NCBI RefSeq assembly: GCF_900142475.1
Contig: NZ_FRAY01000002.1
Span: forward strand, 1 to 64,000
Reading direction: 5' to 3'
Origin: Fibrobacter sp. UWH4
GTDB taxonomy: Bacteria > Fibrobacterota > Fibrobacteria > Fibrobacterales > Fibrobacteraceae
DNA: 64,000 nucleotides
Shown here: one piece after another, positions 40,878-48,549 of the stretch
Position numbering within the stretch: position 1 is the first letter of the stretch
Layout of the letters: every line of letters begins with the position of its first letter
The notes under the pieces: generated by a model
What the model was told of the DNA's origin: nothing
Seen by the model: the letters and a program-made list of their open reading frames with translations, nothing else
Databases searched by the model: none
Translations under genes and position numbers: made by a program

Positions 40878-42179
40878 ATGCGCAGAAGACTATTGAGCGA
40901 AGGTGCCAAGGAACTCTCTTACGAAATCCGTGAGATCGTGAAGAAGGCAAACCAGCTCAAGGCACTCGGCCTCCCCATTCATTGGGAAAATATTGGAGAC
41001 CCCATTGAAAAGAAATGTCAGATTCCTGACTGGATTAAGGATATTGTAGTTGACCTCGCCAAGACAAACCGCAGCTACGGTTACTGTCCGTCCAAGGGGA
41101 TGCTCGAAACCCGCGAATTCCTGGTGAAAGAAAACAACAAGCTGGGCGGCGCCCAGATCAATGTCGATGACATTCTGTTCTTCAACGGCCTCGGCGACGC
41201 CATCGCCACGATTTACGGTCTTCTTTCGATGACGACCCGCATTATCGGACCGGCACCGGCCTACTCCACTCACAGCTCTGCTGAAGCGGCTCATGCCCAC
41301 ACGGCCCCGATTACTTACCGCTTGCAGCCAGAAAACCACTGGTATCCGGATTTGGAAGAACTCGAAAACAAGGTGAAGTACAACCCGAGTATCGCGGGCA
41401 TCTTGATTTTGAACCCGGACAATCCGACAGGCATGGTCTACCCGCTCGAGATTCTCCAGAAAATCGTGGATATCGCCAAGCGCTACAACCTGTTCATCAT
41501 CTGCGACGAAATCTACAACAAGATTACATACAACGGAGCGCACGCTTACGCGCTCGCCGAATACATTGGCGACGTGCCGGGTATCGCCCTCAAGGGCATT
41601 TCCAAGGAATACCCGTGGCCGGGCGCTCGTTGCGGCTGGGCTGAATATTACAACCGCGACAAGGACGAACAGTTCGACGCATTCTGCCGCGCTTTGGACA
41701 ACGCGAAGATGGTGGAAGTCTGCTCAACCACGCTACCGCAGATGACGATTCCCCGCGTGCTTGGCGACAAGCGCTTCAAGGAACACCGCGATGCGTTAAA
41801 CGAAAAAATCGGCCGCCGTAGCGCCATCATCAACGAAATCCTTTCCGATATTCCGGAGCTGTATTTCAACCCGACTTATGGTGCCTTCTACAACACCATC
41901 ATCTTCCGCGAAGGGACGCTCAACAGCCACCAGACCTTGAAGATCGACAACCCGATTATCAAGAAGAAGGTGGAAGAATGGTGCAGCAAGACAACGAACC
42001 TCGACTACCGCTTCGTGTACTACCTGCTGGGCGCGAAGGGAATCTGCGTGGTGCCGAGCACGAGTTTCTGTACCGACCTCAAGGGCTTCCGCGTGACGCT
42101 TCTCGAAGAAGACGAAGAGGAACTGAGGGAAGTGTTCACCACGATTCACGATGCAATCGTGGAATACTTGCACAGCTAG
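40878..42179 (+). CDS. alaA: PLP-dependent aminotransferase, probably alanine aminotransferase
   Basis: 433 residues, class I/II fold. NPDNPTGMVYP holds the substrate-binding Asn, ICDEIYNKITY the Asp and Tyr that contact pyridoxal phosphate, and GISKEYPWPGARCGW the Schiff-base Lys and phosphate-binding Arg. The N-terminal SYEIREIVKKANQL and GYCPSKGMLETREFL resemble AlaA (glutamate-pyruvate aminotransferase). An AGGAG site (40867-40871) precedes the ATG. The alanine-rich leader and attenuator directly upstream independently point to alanine synthesis. A strong terminator follows, so it is monocistronic. Confidence 0.88.
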   Translation: MRRRLLSEGAKELSYEIREIVKKANQLKALGLPIHWENIGDPIEKKCQIPDWIKDIVVDLAKTNRSYGYCPSKGMLETREFLVKENNKLGGAQINVDDILFFNGLGDAIATIYGLLSMTTRIIGPAPAYSTHSSAEAAHAHTAPITYRLQPENHWYPDLEELENKVKYNPSIAGILILNPDNPTGMVYPLEILQKIVDIAKRYNLFIICDEIYNKITYNGAHAYALAEYIGDVPGIALKGISKEYPWPGARCGWAEYYNRDKDEQFDAFCRALDNAKMVEVCSTTLPQMTIPRVLGDKRFKEHRDALNEKIGRRSAIINEILSDIPELYFNPTYGAFYNTIIFREGTLNSHQTLKIDNPIIKKKVEEWCSKTTNLDYRFVYYLLGAKGICVVPSTSFCTDLKGFRVTLLEEDEEELREVFTTIHDAIVEYLHS

Positions 42180-42208
42180 ATTAACGGATCAAGCTTCAAT
42201 TCAATTTT

Positions 42209-42241
42209 ACACTGCCTGTAACAAGGCAGTGTTTTTTTTTA
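42209..42241 (+). terminator. Terminator of the aminotransferase gene
   Basis: ACACTGCCT / AGGCAGTGT perfect stem, 6-nt loop, then T9-10. Confidence 0.92.
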
Positions 42242-42332
42242 AAAGGGTACATATCCTATCTAAAATTTACAGAAATAGTGTGATTTAATGTCAAAGTTTT
42301 CTTATATTCTTGTTACATTGAGGATTTTTGAC

Positions 42333-43403
42333 ATGAAAACGCGATTTTCTACACTACTCATTGTTTTATTTTGTTTTTGGGCAACAATTCTCTTCTGCGG
42401 TTGCGGTGATAAACATCAGCATCATCCCAAGACTATTTCCGTCTTGACCTATAGCGAATACTTCGCCCAAGAAATGATTACGGACTTCCAGATGAAAACG
42501 GGCTACCAGTTGCAACTAGACCTCTACGAAGCCCAGGAAGAAATGATAAACAGACTTCGCACCAAAGGGACCAATAAATACGATCTCATTATCGCATCTG
42601 ACGTCGTCATCCAGGAAATGGTGCGGTTAGGGCTCATCGCCCCCATCGACACGAACAAGGTTCCCAACAGAATCAACATCGCCGACCAATTCAAGAAGCC
42701 CGCCTACGACCCCACCAACACCTATACGCTTCCCTACTTATGGGGAACCACGGGTATCCTTTACCGCGACACCACCATCAGCGTAGACAGCGTAACCTAC
42801 GACATGTTGTTTGATTCCAAGCAGACCAAGGGTAACTTCAGCCTGCTCGAAGAGGAAAGGTCCATGCTTTCGATGGCGCTGCTAGCAAAAGGGTTTAGCG
42901 CAAACAGCACGAAAATGGACGAAATCAACCAGGCTGTCGAACATATCCTTCATGCAAAGAAGGACCCCCATTTTATTGGATTCGACCCCTCCGAAATTTC
43001 CAAGGACAAGGTTCTTGCCAAGATTGACTGGGCAGCCATCGTCTTCAACGGCGAAGCCATGGACGCCATTAACGAAGACTCCACGTTGCAGTACGCCATT
43101 CCGAAGGAAGGAAGCTTTATGTGGGTAGATGCCATGACCCTCAGCAGTAAAGCAGATAATCCTGAAGGGGCTTACGCCTTCATGAATTACATTCTTGATG
43201 CCCAAGTCGGAGCCTACCTCGCCAGGTCGGTCAACTTCGCAAGTCCCAACAAGGCGAGCAGCAAGTACCTCAACGAGCAGTTCAAGAAAAACCGCGTCAT
43301 TAACCCGACCAAGGAAGAAATCGACCGTATGGTATTCCTGCGCGACCTGGGCGACGCCTCCAAGCTCTTCGATGCAGCTTGGACAACCGTCAAGACGCAC
43401 TAA
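42333..43403 (+). CDS. PotD-like spermidine/putrescine-binding lipoprotein
   Basis: 356 residues from ATG 42333 (MKTRFSTLLIVLF), which gives a lipoprotein signal with lipobox FCGC. The mature part has the periplasmic-binding-protein II features of PotD: SVLTYSEYFAQEMITDF, YDLIIASDVVIQEMVRLGLI, LPYLWGTTGILYRD, and a C-terminal DRMVFLRDLGDASKLFDAAW. It would bind polyamines for an ABC importer. The permease and ATPase genes (PotABC) are not beside it, so it either works with distant genes or the importer is elsewhere. Confidence 0.85.
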   Translation: MKTRFSTLLIVLFCFWATILFCGCGDKHQHHPKTISVLTYSEYFAQEMITDFQMKTGYQLQLDLYEAQEEMINRLRTKGTNKYDLIIASDVVIQEMVRLGLIAPIDTNKVPNRINIADQFKKPAYDPTNTYTLPYLWGTTGILYRDTTISVDSVTYDMLFDSKQTKGNFSLLEEERSMLSMALLAKGFSANSTKMDEINQAVEHILHAKKDPHFIGFDPSEISKDKVLAKIDWAAIVFNGEAMDAINEDSTLQYAIPKEGSFMWVDAMTLSSKADNPEGAYAFMNYILDAQVGAYLARSVNFASPNKASSKYLNEQFKKNRVINPTKEEIDRMVFLRDLGDASKLFDAAWTTVKTH

Positions 43404-43455
43404 ATAACGAAGCCAGAGTATTTTCTAAATTTGCGGTCGCAATAAAGGGACCGCT

Positions 43456-44850
43456 ATGAATTTTAGAGATTTTGGCAAATACAACCAATTCAAGGAACAG
43501 TTCGCCGGCATGTCTCCCGAAATGAAGGAGCAGATGATGCGCATGGCGAAAGAACAGATGAAGGCGCGATTAAACGCCTTTGCGCAAAAGTGGCTTTCGC
43601 AGCCTGTACTGATTATAGTCGCCCTATTCCTCGGAGCCCTAGTCGGAGCGCTGACAGCCTTCTTCGGTCAGGTGCTGCTAGCTGTTTCTGCCTTGCGCGA
43701 CGCGCATCCTATCTACTGGATTCCTGGACTTGCGCTCATCGGCATCGCCATCGTTCTTGGATACAAGAAGTTCGGCAAGGGCACCGAGCGCGGCATGGAC
43801 ATGGTCTTCGGAGTCGCTCACGGAAAAGAAAGCGAAATTCCCCTGCGCATGATTCCGATGGTTGCCGTAAGCACCTGGCTTACGCATTTGTTCGGCGGTA
43901 GCGCCGGCCGCGAAGGAGTCGCGATGCAGATTGGTGCGACGCTCGGGCACAACATCAGCAAGAAAATCCATGTCGAAAAAGCGGGTAAGGTCCTGCTGGT
44001 TGCAGGAATGGCGGCCGGCTTCGCGGGACTTTTCCAGACACCCCTTGCGGCGATTGCGCTCGCCCTTGAAGTATTGTTAGTCGGTTACCTGGAACTTTCC
44101 GCGCTGTTGCCAGCTGCGGTCGCCGCTTTCACGGCCTACAAGGTTTCCGAAATGCTCGGACTCGAAAAATTTTCCGTTGATTTGCACACGCTTTTCCCTG
44201 ATTATAATGTTGCGAATTTGCTCTGGAACGAAAACGGATTCGACATCCATTTTGTGTTGAAGCTTGCACTGCTCGGCGTACTGTTCGGAATCGTAGGAGG
44301 CGGGTTTGCCAAGTTGCTTTCACTCGCGAAAAAATTTGCGGCGAACAAGTTGCCGAACCCGGTCAAGCGCATCGCCTTCGTCGGCATTGGAATCAGCCTC
44401 TTACTGTTGGTATTTTGGCAGGGCCGCTACGCAGGGCTCGGAACTAACCTGATTGACCTTTGCTTTGCTGGCTCGCAGGCCGCAGATGTAAATGCCGCGG
44501 GAAACGCCGCAACAGTTTTCGCCTACGACTGGATTCTGAAATTTGCACTTACGATTGCAACAATCGCCGTCGGATTCAAGGGCGGCGAAGTCACGCCGTT
44601 ATTCGCCATTGGAGCCACATTCGGTGCGTGGGTCGCCACGATGGTCGGTGTTCCTCTGCCGCTTGCAGCAGCCCTCGGATACGCAGCCGTCTTTGGCGGA
44701 GCAACCAATACGCTGTTTGCCCCCATCTTTATCGGTGCAGAAATTTTCGGTTTCGACACCTTGCCCGCATTTTTCATCGTATGCGTAGTCGCCTTTGCCT
44801 GCAACGGCGGCCAAAGCATCTACGCGCAGAAAAAACTAAGACTTAAATAA
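43456..44850 (+). CDS. CLC-family anion transporter, fluoride (CLC-F)-like
   Basis: 464 residues with about ten or more membrane helices. GGSAGREGVAMQIG is the GREGx anion motif in the form found in CLC-F fluoride/proton antiporters (GREGP in chloride types). GFAGLFQTPLAAIALALE, YAGLGTNLI and GFKGGEVTPLFAIGATFG also fit CLC-F. A cytoplasmic N-terminal helix rich in Met, Lys and Glu precedes the channel. No CrcB fluoride riboswitch is visible upstream. The radical SAM gene starts 3 bp after its stop, implying one transcript. Confidence 0.85.
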   Translation: MNFRDFGKYNQFKEQFAGMSPEMKEQMMRMAKEQMKARLNAFAQKWLSQPVLIIVALFLGALVGALTAFFGQVLLAVSALRDAHPIYWIPGLALIGIAIVLGYKKFGKGTERGMDMVFGVAHGKESEIPLRMIPMVAVSTWLTHLFGGSAGREGVAMQIGATLGHNISKKIHVEKAGKVLLVAGMAAGFAGLFQTPLAAIALALEVLLVGYLELSALLPAAVAAFTAYKVSEMLGLEKFSVDLHTLFPDYNVANLLWNENGFDIHFVLKLALLGVLFGIVGGGFAKLLSLAKKFAANKLPNPVKRIAFVGIGISLLLLVFWQGRYAGLGTNLIDLCFAGSQAADVNAAGNAATVFAYDWILKFALTIATIAVGFKGGEVTPLFAIGATFGAWVATMVGVPLPLAAALGYAAVFGGATNTLFAPIFIGAEIFGFDTLPAFFIVCVVAFACNGGQSIYAQKKLRLK

Positions 44851-44853
44851 AGC

Positions 44854-45855
44854 ATGAATGCGGTCTATATCGAAATCACGGACGTTTGCAACTTGAATTG
44901 CAGCTTTTGCCCTTGCGGCAAGGCGAATTCATCGGCAGTATCCCTTTCGACAAAAAGACCCCGCGAATTCATGAACACGGAGCTTTTCAAACGTTGCATC
45001 ACAGAGGCGGCGACCGTTGCCGAAAACGTCTACTTTCATGTGCTTGGCGAACCCACGCTGCACCCGGGATTCGGGCATTTCCTGAAAAAACTGGAAGCGA
45101 CTCCGCTCAAGCTGAACCTGACAACTAACGGAACCACGATTGCGCGGGTTTCGCAACGACTTTTGGAATGCCCCGCCGTGCGGCAGGTGAACTTTTCAAC
45201 GCACGCCTACACCGAGCTACCACAGGAAACGGCACTTGCGCACCTTCAAGACGTCCTTGACTTTTGCAAAATGGCAAATGCGGTGCGTCCCGACCTGTAC
45301 ATCAACTTAAGGCTCTGGAACGTAGGCGATGATTCCAGCGATGCCTGGAACCGCACCATGCTCGCCAAGGTAGGCGAGGCTTTCGGTTCCAATATCGAAC
45401 TAGGTCATTTCTGCAGCCGCCACAAAAGTTTCAATGTCACCGGACGAATCTACCTGCATCAGGACAGCCGATTTGAATGGCCCGCCGCGTCATCCTCGAC
45501 CGAACGATTACCCGTCACGTCATCCCCGACTGAACGAAGTGATGGAGGGGATCCGTCAATTACAAGCACAAATTATAGTGTATGGATTCCGTCGGGGCAA
45601 AGCCCCTCCAGAATGACTGCTGCGGGAACATGCCGCGCGCTTGACACCCATGTAGCAATCCTGCACGACGGCCGCGTTGTCGCCTGTTGCCTAGACCATA
45701 GCGGACAAATAACTCTTGGAAAAATCACCGACCAAAGTCTTGCGGAAATTCTTGACTCGCCCATGGCAACAAACCTCCGCGAAGGTTTCGAAAAACACGA
45801 ATTGCGCCACCCGTTTTGCCAGAGTTGCTCCTTCTGCAAGCGTTTCGGAAAATAA
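44854..45855 (+). CDS. Radical SAM protein with SPASM-type C-terminus, carrying repeat-derived insert
   Basis: 333 residues. The iron-sulfur motif CNLNCSFCPCG sits at residues 12-22 and VLGEPTLHPGF is the glycine-containing motif. C-terminal Cys cluster GTCRALD...VACCLDHS...CQSCSFCKRF corresponds to a SPASM auxiliary-cluster domain. Between them, about residues 210-255, lies a low-complexity stretch (PAASSSTERLPVTSSPTERSD and on) encoded by three dispersed palindromic repeats (45488-45617). The frame is kept. Substrate unknown; such enzymes modify peptides or other enzymes. Coupled to the CLC gene. Confidence 0.82.
   Translation: MNAVYIEITDVCNLNCSFCPCGKANSSAVSLSTKRPREFMNTELFKRCITEAATVAENVYFHVLGEPTLHPGFGHFLKKLEATPLKLNLTTNGTTIARVSQRLLECPAVRQVNFSTHAYTELPQETALAHLQDVLDFCKMANAVRPDLYINLRLWNVGDDSSDAWNRTMLAKVGEAFGSNIELGHFCSRHKSFNVTGRIYLHQDSRFEWPAASSSTERLPVTSSPTERSDGGDPSITSTNYSVWIPSGQSPSRMTAAGTCRALDTHVAILHDGRVVACCLDHSGQITLGKITDQSLAEILDSPMATNLREGFEKHELRHPFCQSCSFCKRFGK
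45488..45617. repeat. Three palindromic repeat copies inside the radical SAM gene
   Basis: Copies at 45488-45506 (GTCATCCTCGACCGAACG, partial), 45518-45555 (GTCATCCCCGACTGAACG to GGGGATCC) and 45582-45617 (TGGATTCCGTCGGGGC to CCAGAATGAC). Same family as intergenic copies. They fall between the catalytic core and the SPASM domain. Confidence 0.85.
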
Positions 45856-45945
45856 TAGAAAGCCAAGTTCTTTATCAAGCGGCATCTTTCCTTTTTGATT
45901 TAAATAGACTTTGCTATATTTCTTTTCAAAGAGGAGTTTATACAA

Positions 45946-46941
45946 ATGAGAAAAATGTTCTTTACCATTATCGCCGGAGCCCTTTTGCTTGCGGCCTGCG
46001 ATGACAGTTCCACCTCGGCAAATTCAACAGATTCGCCACAATCTTCCGGTACAAACACATCTATTTCTTCGGATTCAAAGACGCCGACTTCCAATTCGGG
46101 CGCTGCAAAATCTACGGGAAAATGTTCCAATGCCTCGGATGATCTAGTGGATTCTCGCGACGGTCAAATTTACAAGACCGTAAAAATTGGCGACCAAATT
46201 TGGATGGCCGAAAACATGAATTATGCAAGTCCTAATAGCTGGACAAACGACAGCCTCGACAAGGACGGATCCATCTTCGGCAGATTCTACTATAGGGGAA
46301 CCTCCTTGGAAGCATGCCCAGAAGGATGGCATCTGCCCACTAAAGAAGAAATGAGAACGCTCATTGAAACTGCCGGGGGAATCGAAAATGCGGGCAAGCA
46401 ATTAAAAGCGACCTCGACATGGAACAAAAACGAAGACGGCAAAGACGGTAACGGAGACGACAGTTTCTGCTTCGGCGCAAAAGCCGCAGGAGAATCGCAA
46501 GAGGAGACAAAAGGAGCCTATGATGTTGGTGAATACACCACTTTCTGGACTAAAGACGTCTACACTGAACCGCCTCAAGTAGACTTTTATACGGGCATGC
46601 AAAAAGTCACCTTCGATGAATACTACTACTTGAAGATTAGGAACGATTCCGCATGGATTGAAAGAAGTTCGTCCCATGATGGCAGAAATATACGATGCCT
46701 AAAAGGCGACCCGGAACCCGAGCCGCCACTCCCAGAAAACATATCCGCACCACTCCCCGATTCAGTACAGAAAGAACTTGATAAGGCCATACGAATAGAG
46801 CGCCTCAACAATCAAATTGCAAAATTGACGAACTTATCGGAATGTGAAACCATCGAGTCCATCACCGAAGATGAAATCGCATATTGCAGGACAAGATTCT
46901 GCTTACTTCATCCTGAATTGTTTGAATGTGAAGAGTATTAA
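45946..46941 (+). CDS. Lipoprotein with Fibrobacter major paralogous domain
   Basis: 331 residues. Lipobox LAAC (Cys about 18) and a Ser/Thr-rich linker, then the Fibrobacter succinogenes major paralogous domain at about residues 65-245: DGQIYKTVKIGDQIWMAENMNY, GRFYYRGTSLEACPEGWHLPTKEEM, GRNIRCLK. This domain is found in many copies in Fibrobacter surface proteins; its role is not settled. A Pro-rich spacer and a helical Cys-containing tail follow. AGAGGAG lies before the start. The last 14 bp overlap the next gene. Confidence 0.92.
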   Translation: MRKMFFTIIAGALLLAACDDSSTSANSTDSPQSSGTNTSISSDSKTPTSNSGAAKSTGKCSNASDDLVDSRDGQIYKTVKIGDQIWMAENMNYASPNSWTNDSLDKDGSIFGRFYYRGTSLEACPEGWHLPTKEEMRTLIETAGGIENAGKQLKATSTWNKNEDGKDGNGDDSFCFGAKAAGESQEETKGAYDVGEYTTFWTKDVYTEPPQVDFYTGMQKVTFDEYYYLKIRNDSAWIERSSSHDGRNIRCLKGDPEPEPPLPENISAPLPDSVQKELDKAIRIERLNNQIAKLTNLSECETIESITEDEIAYCRTRFCLLHPELFECEEY

Positions 46942-47794
46942 AATTACCGTCCAAGATTTCACTGGCGTTTACGCAGAGCAGCCCTTTATGCAGGGGCTGC
47001 GAAAAGCTGCCTCAACTGACGGCGAAATCCGCTGGTTTGACTGTACCCGAATTGACGGTACCGATTGCTACTGCGACGACGAAGCGCAGGCAATTCTCCG
47101 CAAGCAAATTGAATTCAGCAAAACACCGGCCCTTCGACAGGCTCAGGGACCTAGTTCAATAAGTACGCCGGGCATTCATTTTTTTGACAACGGCAATTAC
47201 CATTACATGAGCAAGCTCTGGACGGATTCAATCCGCGAGCCGTTTGACCTTGTGGTGTTTGACCATCACCCCGATATGCAACCGCCCCGCTTCGAAGGAA
47301 TATTAAGTTGCGGAGGCTGGATAAAAGAAGTTCTCGACAACAATAAATTCGTGCAGAATGTCACCGTTATCGGAGTCGCCGACCACCTGATTGAGGAAAT
47401 CCACGAAGACCTTTCGCAAGCAAACGCCGCCGACATTTTGGATCGCGTCACTTTTATCCGCGAAAGTGAACTAACCGCTGTCACCCTGGAGGGGCGTAGC
47501 CCCGATAGGGTCCATCTCACATCACACACCACACCCGTCTACATTTCTATCGACAAGGACGCCCTCAACACGCAAGAGGCCGCCACGAACTGGGACCAAG
47601 GTTCACTCACCTTTGAACAACTCGCCGAAACACTCCAAGCGCTCGCCCAGAACCGAAAAATTCTAGGAATCGACATCTGCGGGGAACGCGCCCGCGACAT
47701 GGGTTTCGAGGATACCGCCGCGGCAGACGCGCTGAACAACACGCTAAACGAAAAACTGTATAATCAGCTTCAAAGCATCCATTACATCATATAA
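46928..47794 (+). CDS. Arginase-fold protein with two repeat-derived inserts
   Basis: About 288 residues from GTG 46928 (a longer frame begins at 46844 inside the previous gene and is unlikely). Metal-site motifs of the arginase/agmatinase fold: VVFDHHPDMQ and YISIDKDALN, and GIDICGERARD near the end. The usual SxDxDxxDP Pro is absent. Residues about 68-76 (ALRQAQGPS) and about 187-196 (LEGRSPDRVH) come from dispersed palindromic repeats at 47130-47151 and 47486-47514. Substrate unknown. Confidence 0.7.
   Translation: MKSIKITVQDFTGVYAEQPFMQGLRKAASTDGEIRWFDCTRIDGTDCYCDDEAQAILRKQIEFSKTPALRQAQGPSSISTPGIHFFDNGNYHYMSKLWTDSIREPFDLVVFDHHPDMQPPRFEGILSCGGWIKEVLDNNKFVQNVTVIGVADHLIEEIHEDLSQANAADILDRVTFIRESELTAVTLEGRSPDRVHLTSHTTPVYISIDKDALNTQEAATNWDQGSLTFEQLAETLQALAQNRKILGIDICGERARDMGFEDTAAADALNNTLNEKLYNQLQSIHYII
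47130..47151. repeat. Palindromic repeat 1 inside the arginase-fold gene
   Basis: CCCTTCGACAGGCTCAGGG followed by ACC, a hairpin element kept in frame (ALRQAQGP). A relative is at 8166-8190 downstream of htpG. Confidence 0.75.
47486..47514. repeat. Palindromic repeat 2 inside the arginase-fold gene
   Basis: CTGGAGGGGCGTAGCCCCG plus GATAGGGTCCA; reverse-complement form of the unit at 45582-45617 in the radical SAM gene. Confidence 0.75.
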
Positions 47795-47871
47795 ACATAA
47801 ACTTGACAATAGGGACAACGCATATTTTATTTCTACGGGATCTCCCTTGTTAGTGTAGTGCCATAAAAAAT

Positions 47872-48534
47872 CTATCTAAATGTTATGTCACCATATATAA
47901 AAATACTATCTGTTTTCATTGAGCTTTGATTAGCCAAATATAACTTAAAGCCATAACTTTTTCCCCAAGAAGAATCGGTGCCGACAATAACGGACTTTTG
48001 CTCTGTACTTTGATAATTGCATGCAAAAATACCCTGACATAAGCTATCATAAATTCTATGGGTACTACAATAAGGACACGCAATTGAAATTTCGGTAGTC
48101 CCATTTTCCGGCATTTTTATTTCTACGGAATCGCCTTTGAATGTGTAGGAATGGAGTATTTCGGAAAGGTCGATGTCATACGATTTTTCAACATTGTTCT
48201 TGTCAAAAAGCGAAAAACGGACATGCTCGTCAGAATCCAAAATGTTGTACAAGGTACTATTTTTATGGATTTTTTCTGTTGTATTTTTTGACACAAATTT
48301 ATATTCGTAATCTGCGTAACATAAATGAGAAGAATCAGAATGGTATACTGACCCAAAAAACAAAGACGAATATATTAAATCTATTCGAAGTTGTAACATT
48401 TGAGGATGAATTTTCAATGTTCCTTTACATTCCCACGCAGGAGGAGGGTCTACACCTACCGTAGAAAACAATTCGGAAAACCCGCAGGAACAAAGGCTTA
48501 TGAATAAACTCAAAATTAAAATAAAACGTTGCAT
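47872..48534 (-). CDS. Small lipoprotein of unknown function
   Basis: 220 residues. Signal peptide with lipobox SLCSC (Cys 15-17). The mature part has several Cys (ACPYCSTHR, LCQGIFACN), suggesting disulfides. No domain recognised. AT-rich relative to neighbouring housekeeping genes. It begins 15 bp after the stop of the large heparinase-like gene on the same strand, so the two are likely co-transcribed. Confidence 0.75.
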   Translation of the reverse strand: MQRFILILSLFISLCSCGFSELFSTVGVDPPPAWECKGTLKIHPQMLQLRIDLIYSSLFFGSVYHSDSSHLCYADYEYKFVSKNTTEKIHKNSTLYNILDSDEHVRFSLFDKNNVEKSYDIDLSEILHSYTFKGDSVEIKMPENGTTEISIACPYCSTHRIYDSLCQGIFACNYQSTEQKSVIVGTDSSWGKSYGFKLYLANQSSMKTDSIFIYGDITFR

Positions 48535-48549
48535 AAAAAAATCCTTTAG

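Noticed and set aside
43404-43455. Fluoride riboswitch before the CLC gene
   Set aside because: The gap is 52 bp and none of the conserved GGCGATGG-type core is seen.
46844-46927. Upstream extension of the arginase-fold protein
   Set aside because: The extra residues are an out-of-frame copy of the preceding lipoprotein gene; GTG 46928 starts at the first residues that look native.
47811-47840. Plus-strand promoter TTGACA-N17-TTTATT after the arginase-fold gene
   Set aside because: It points at the 3' ends of minus-strand genes with no gene to serve; judged a chance match.
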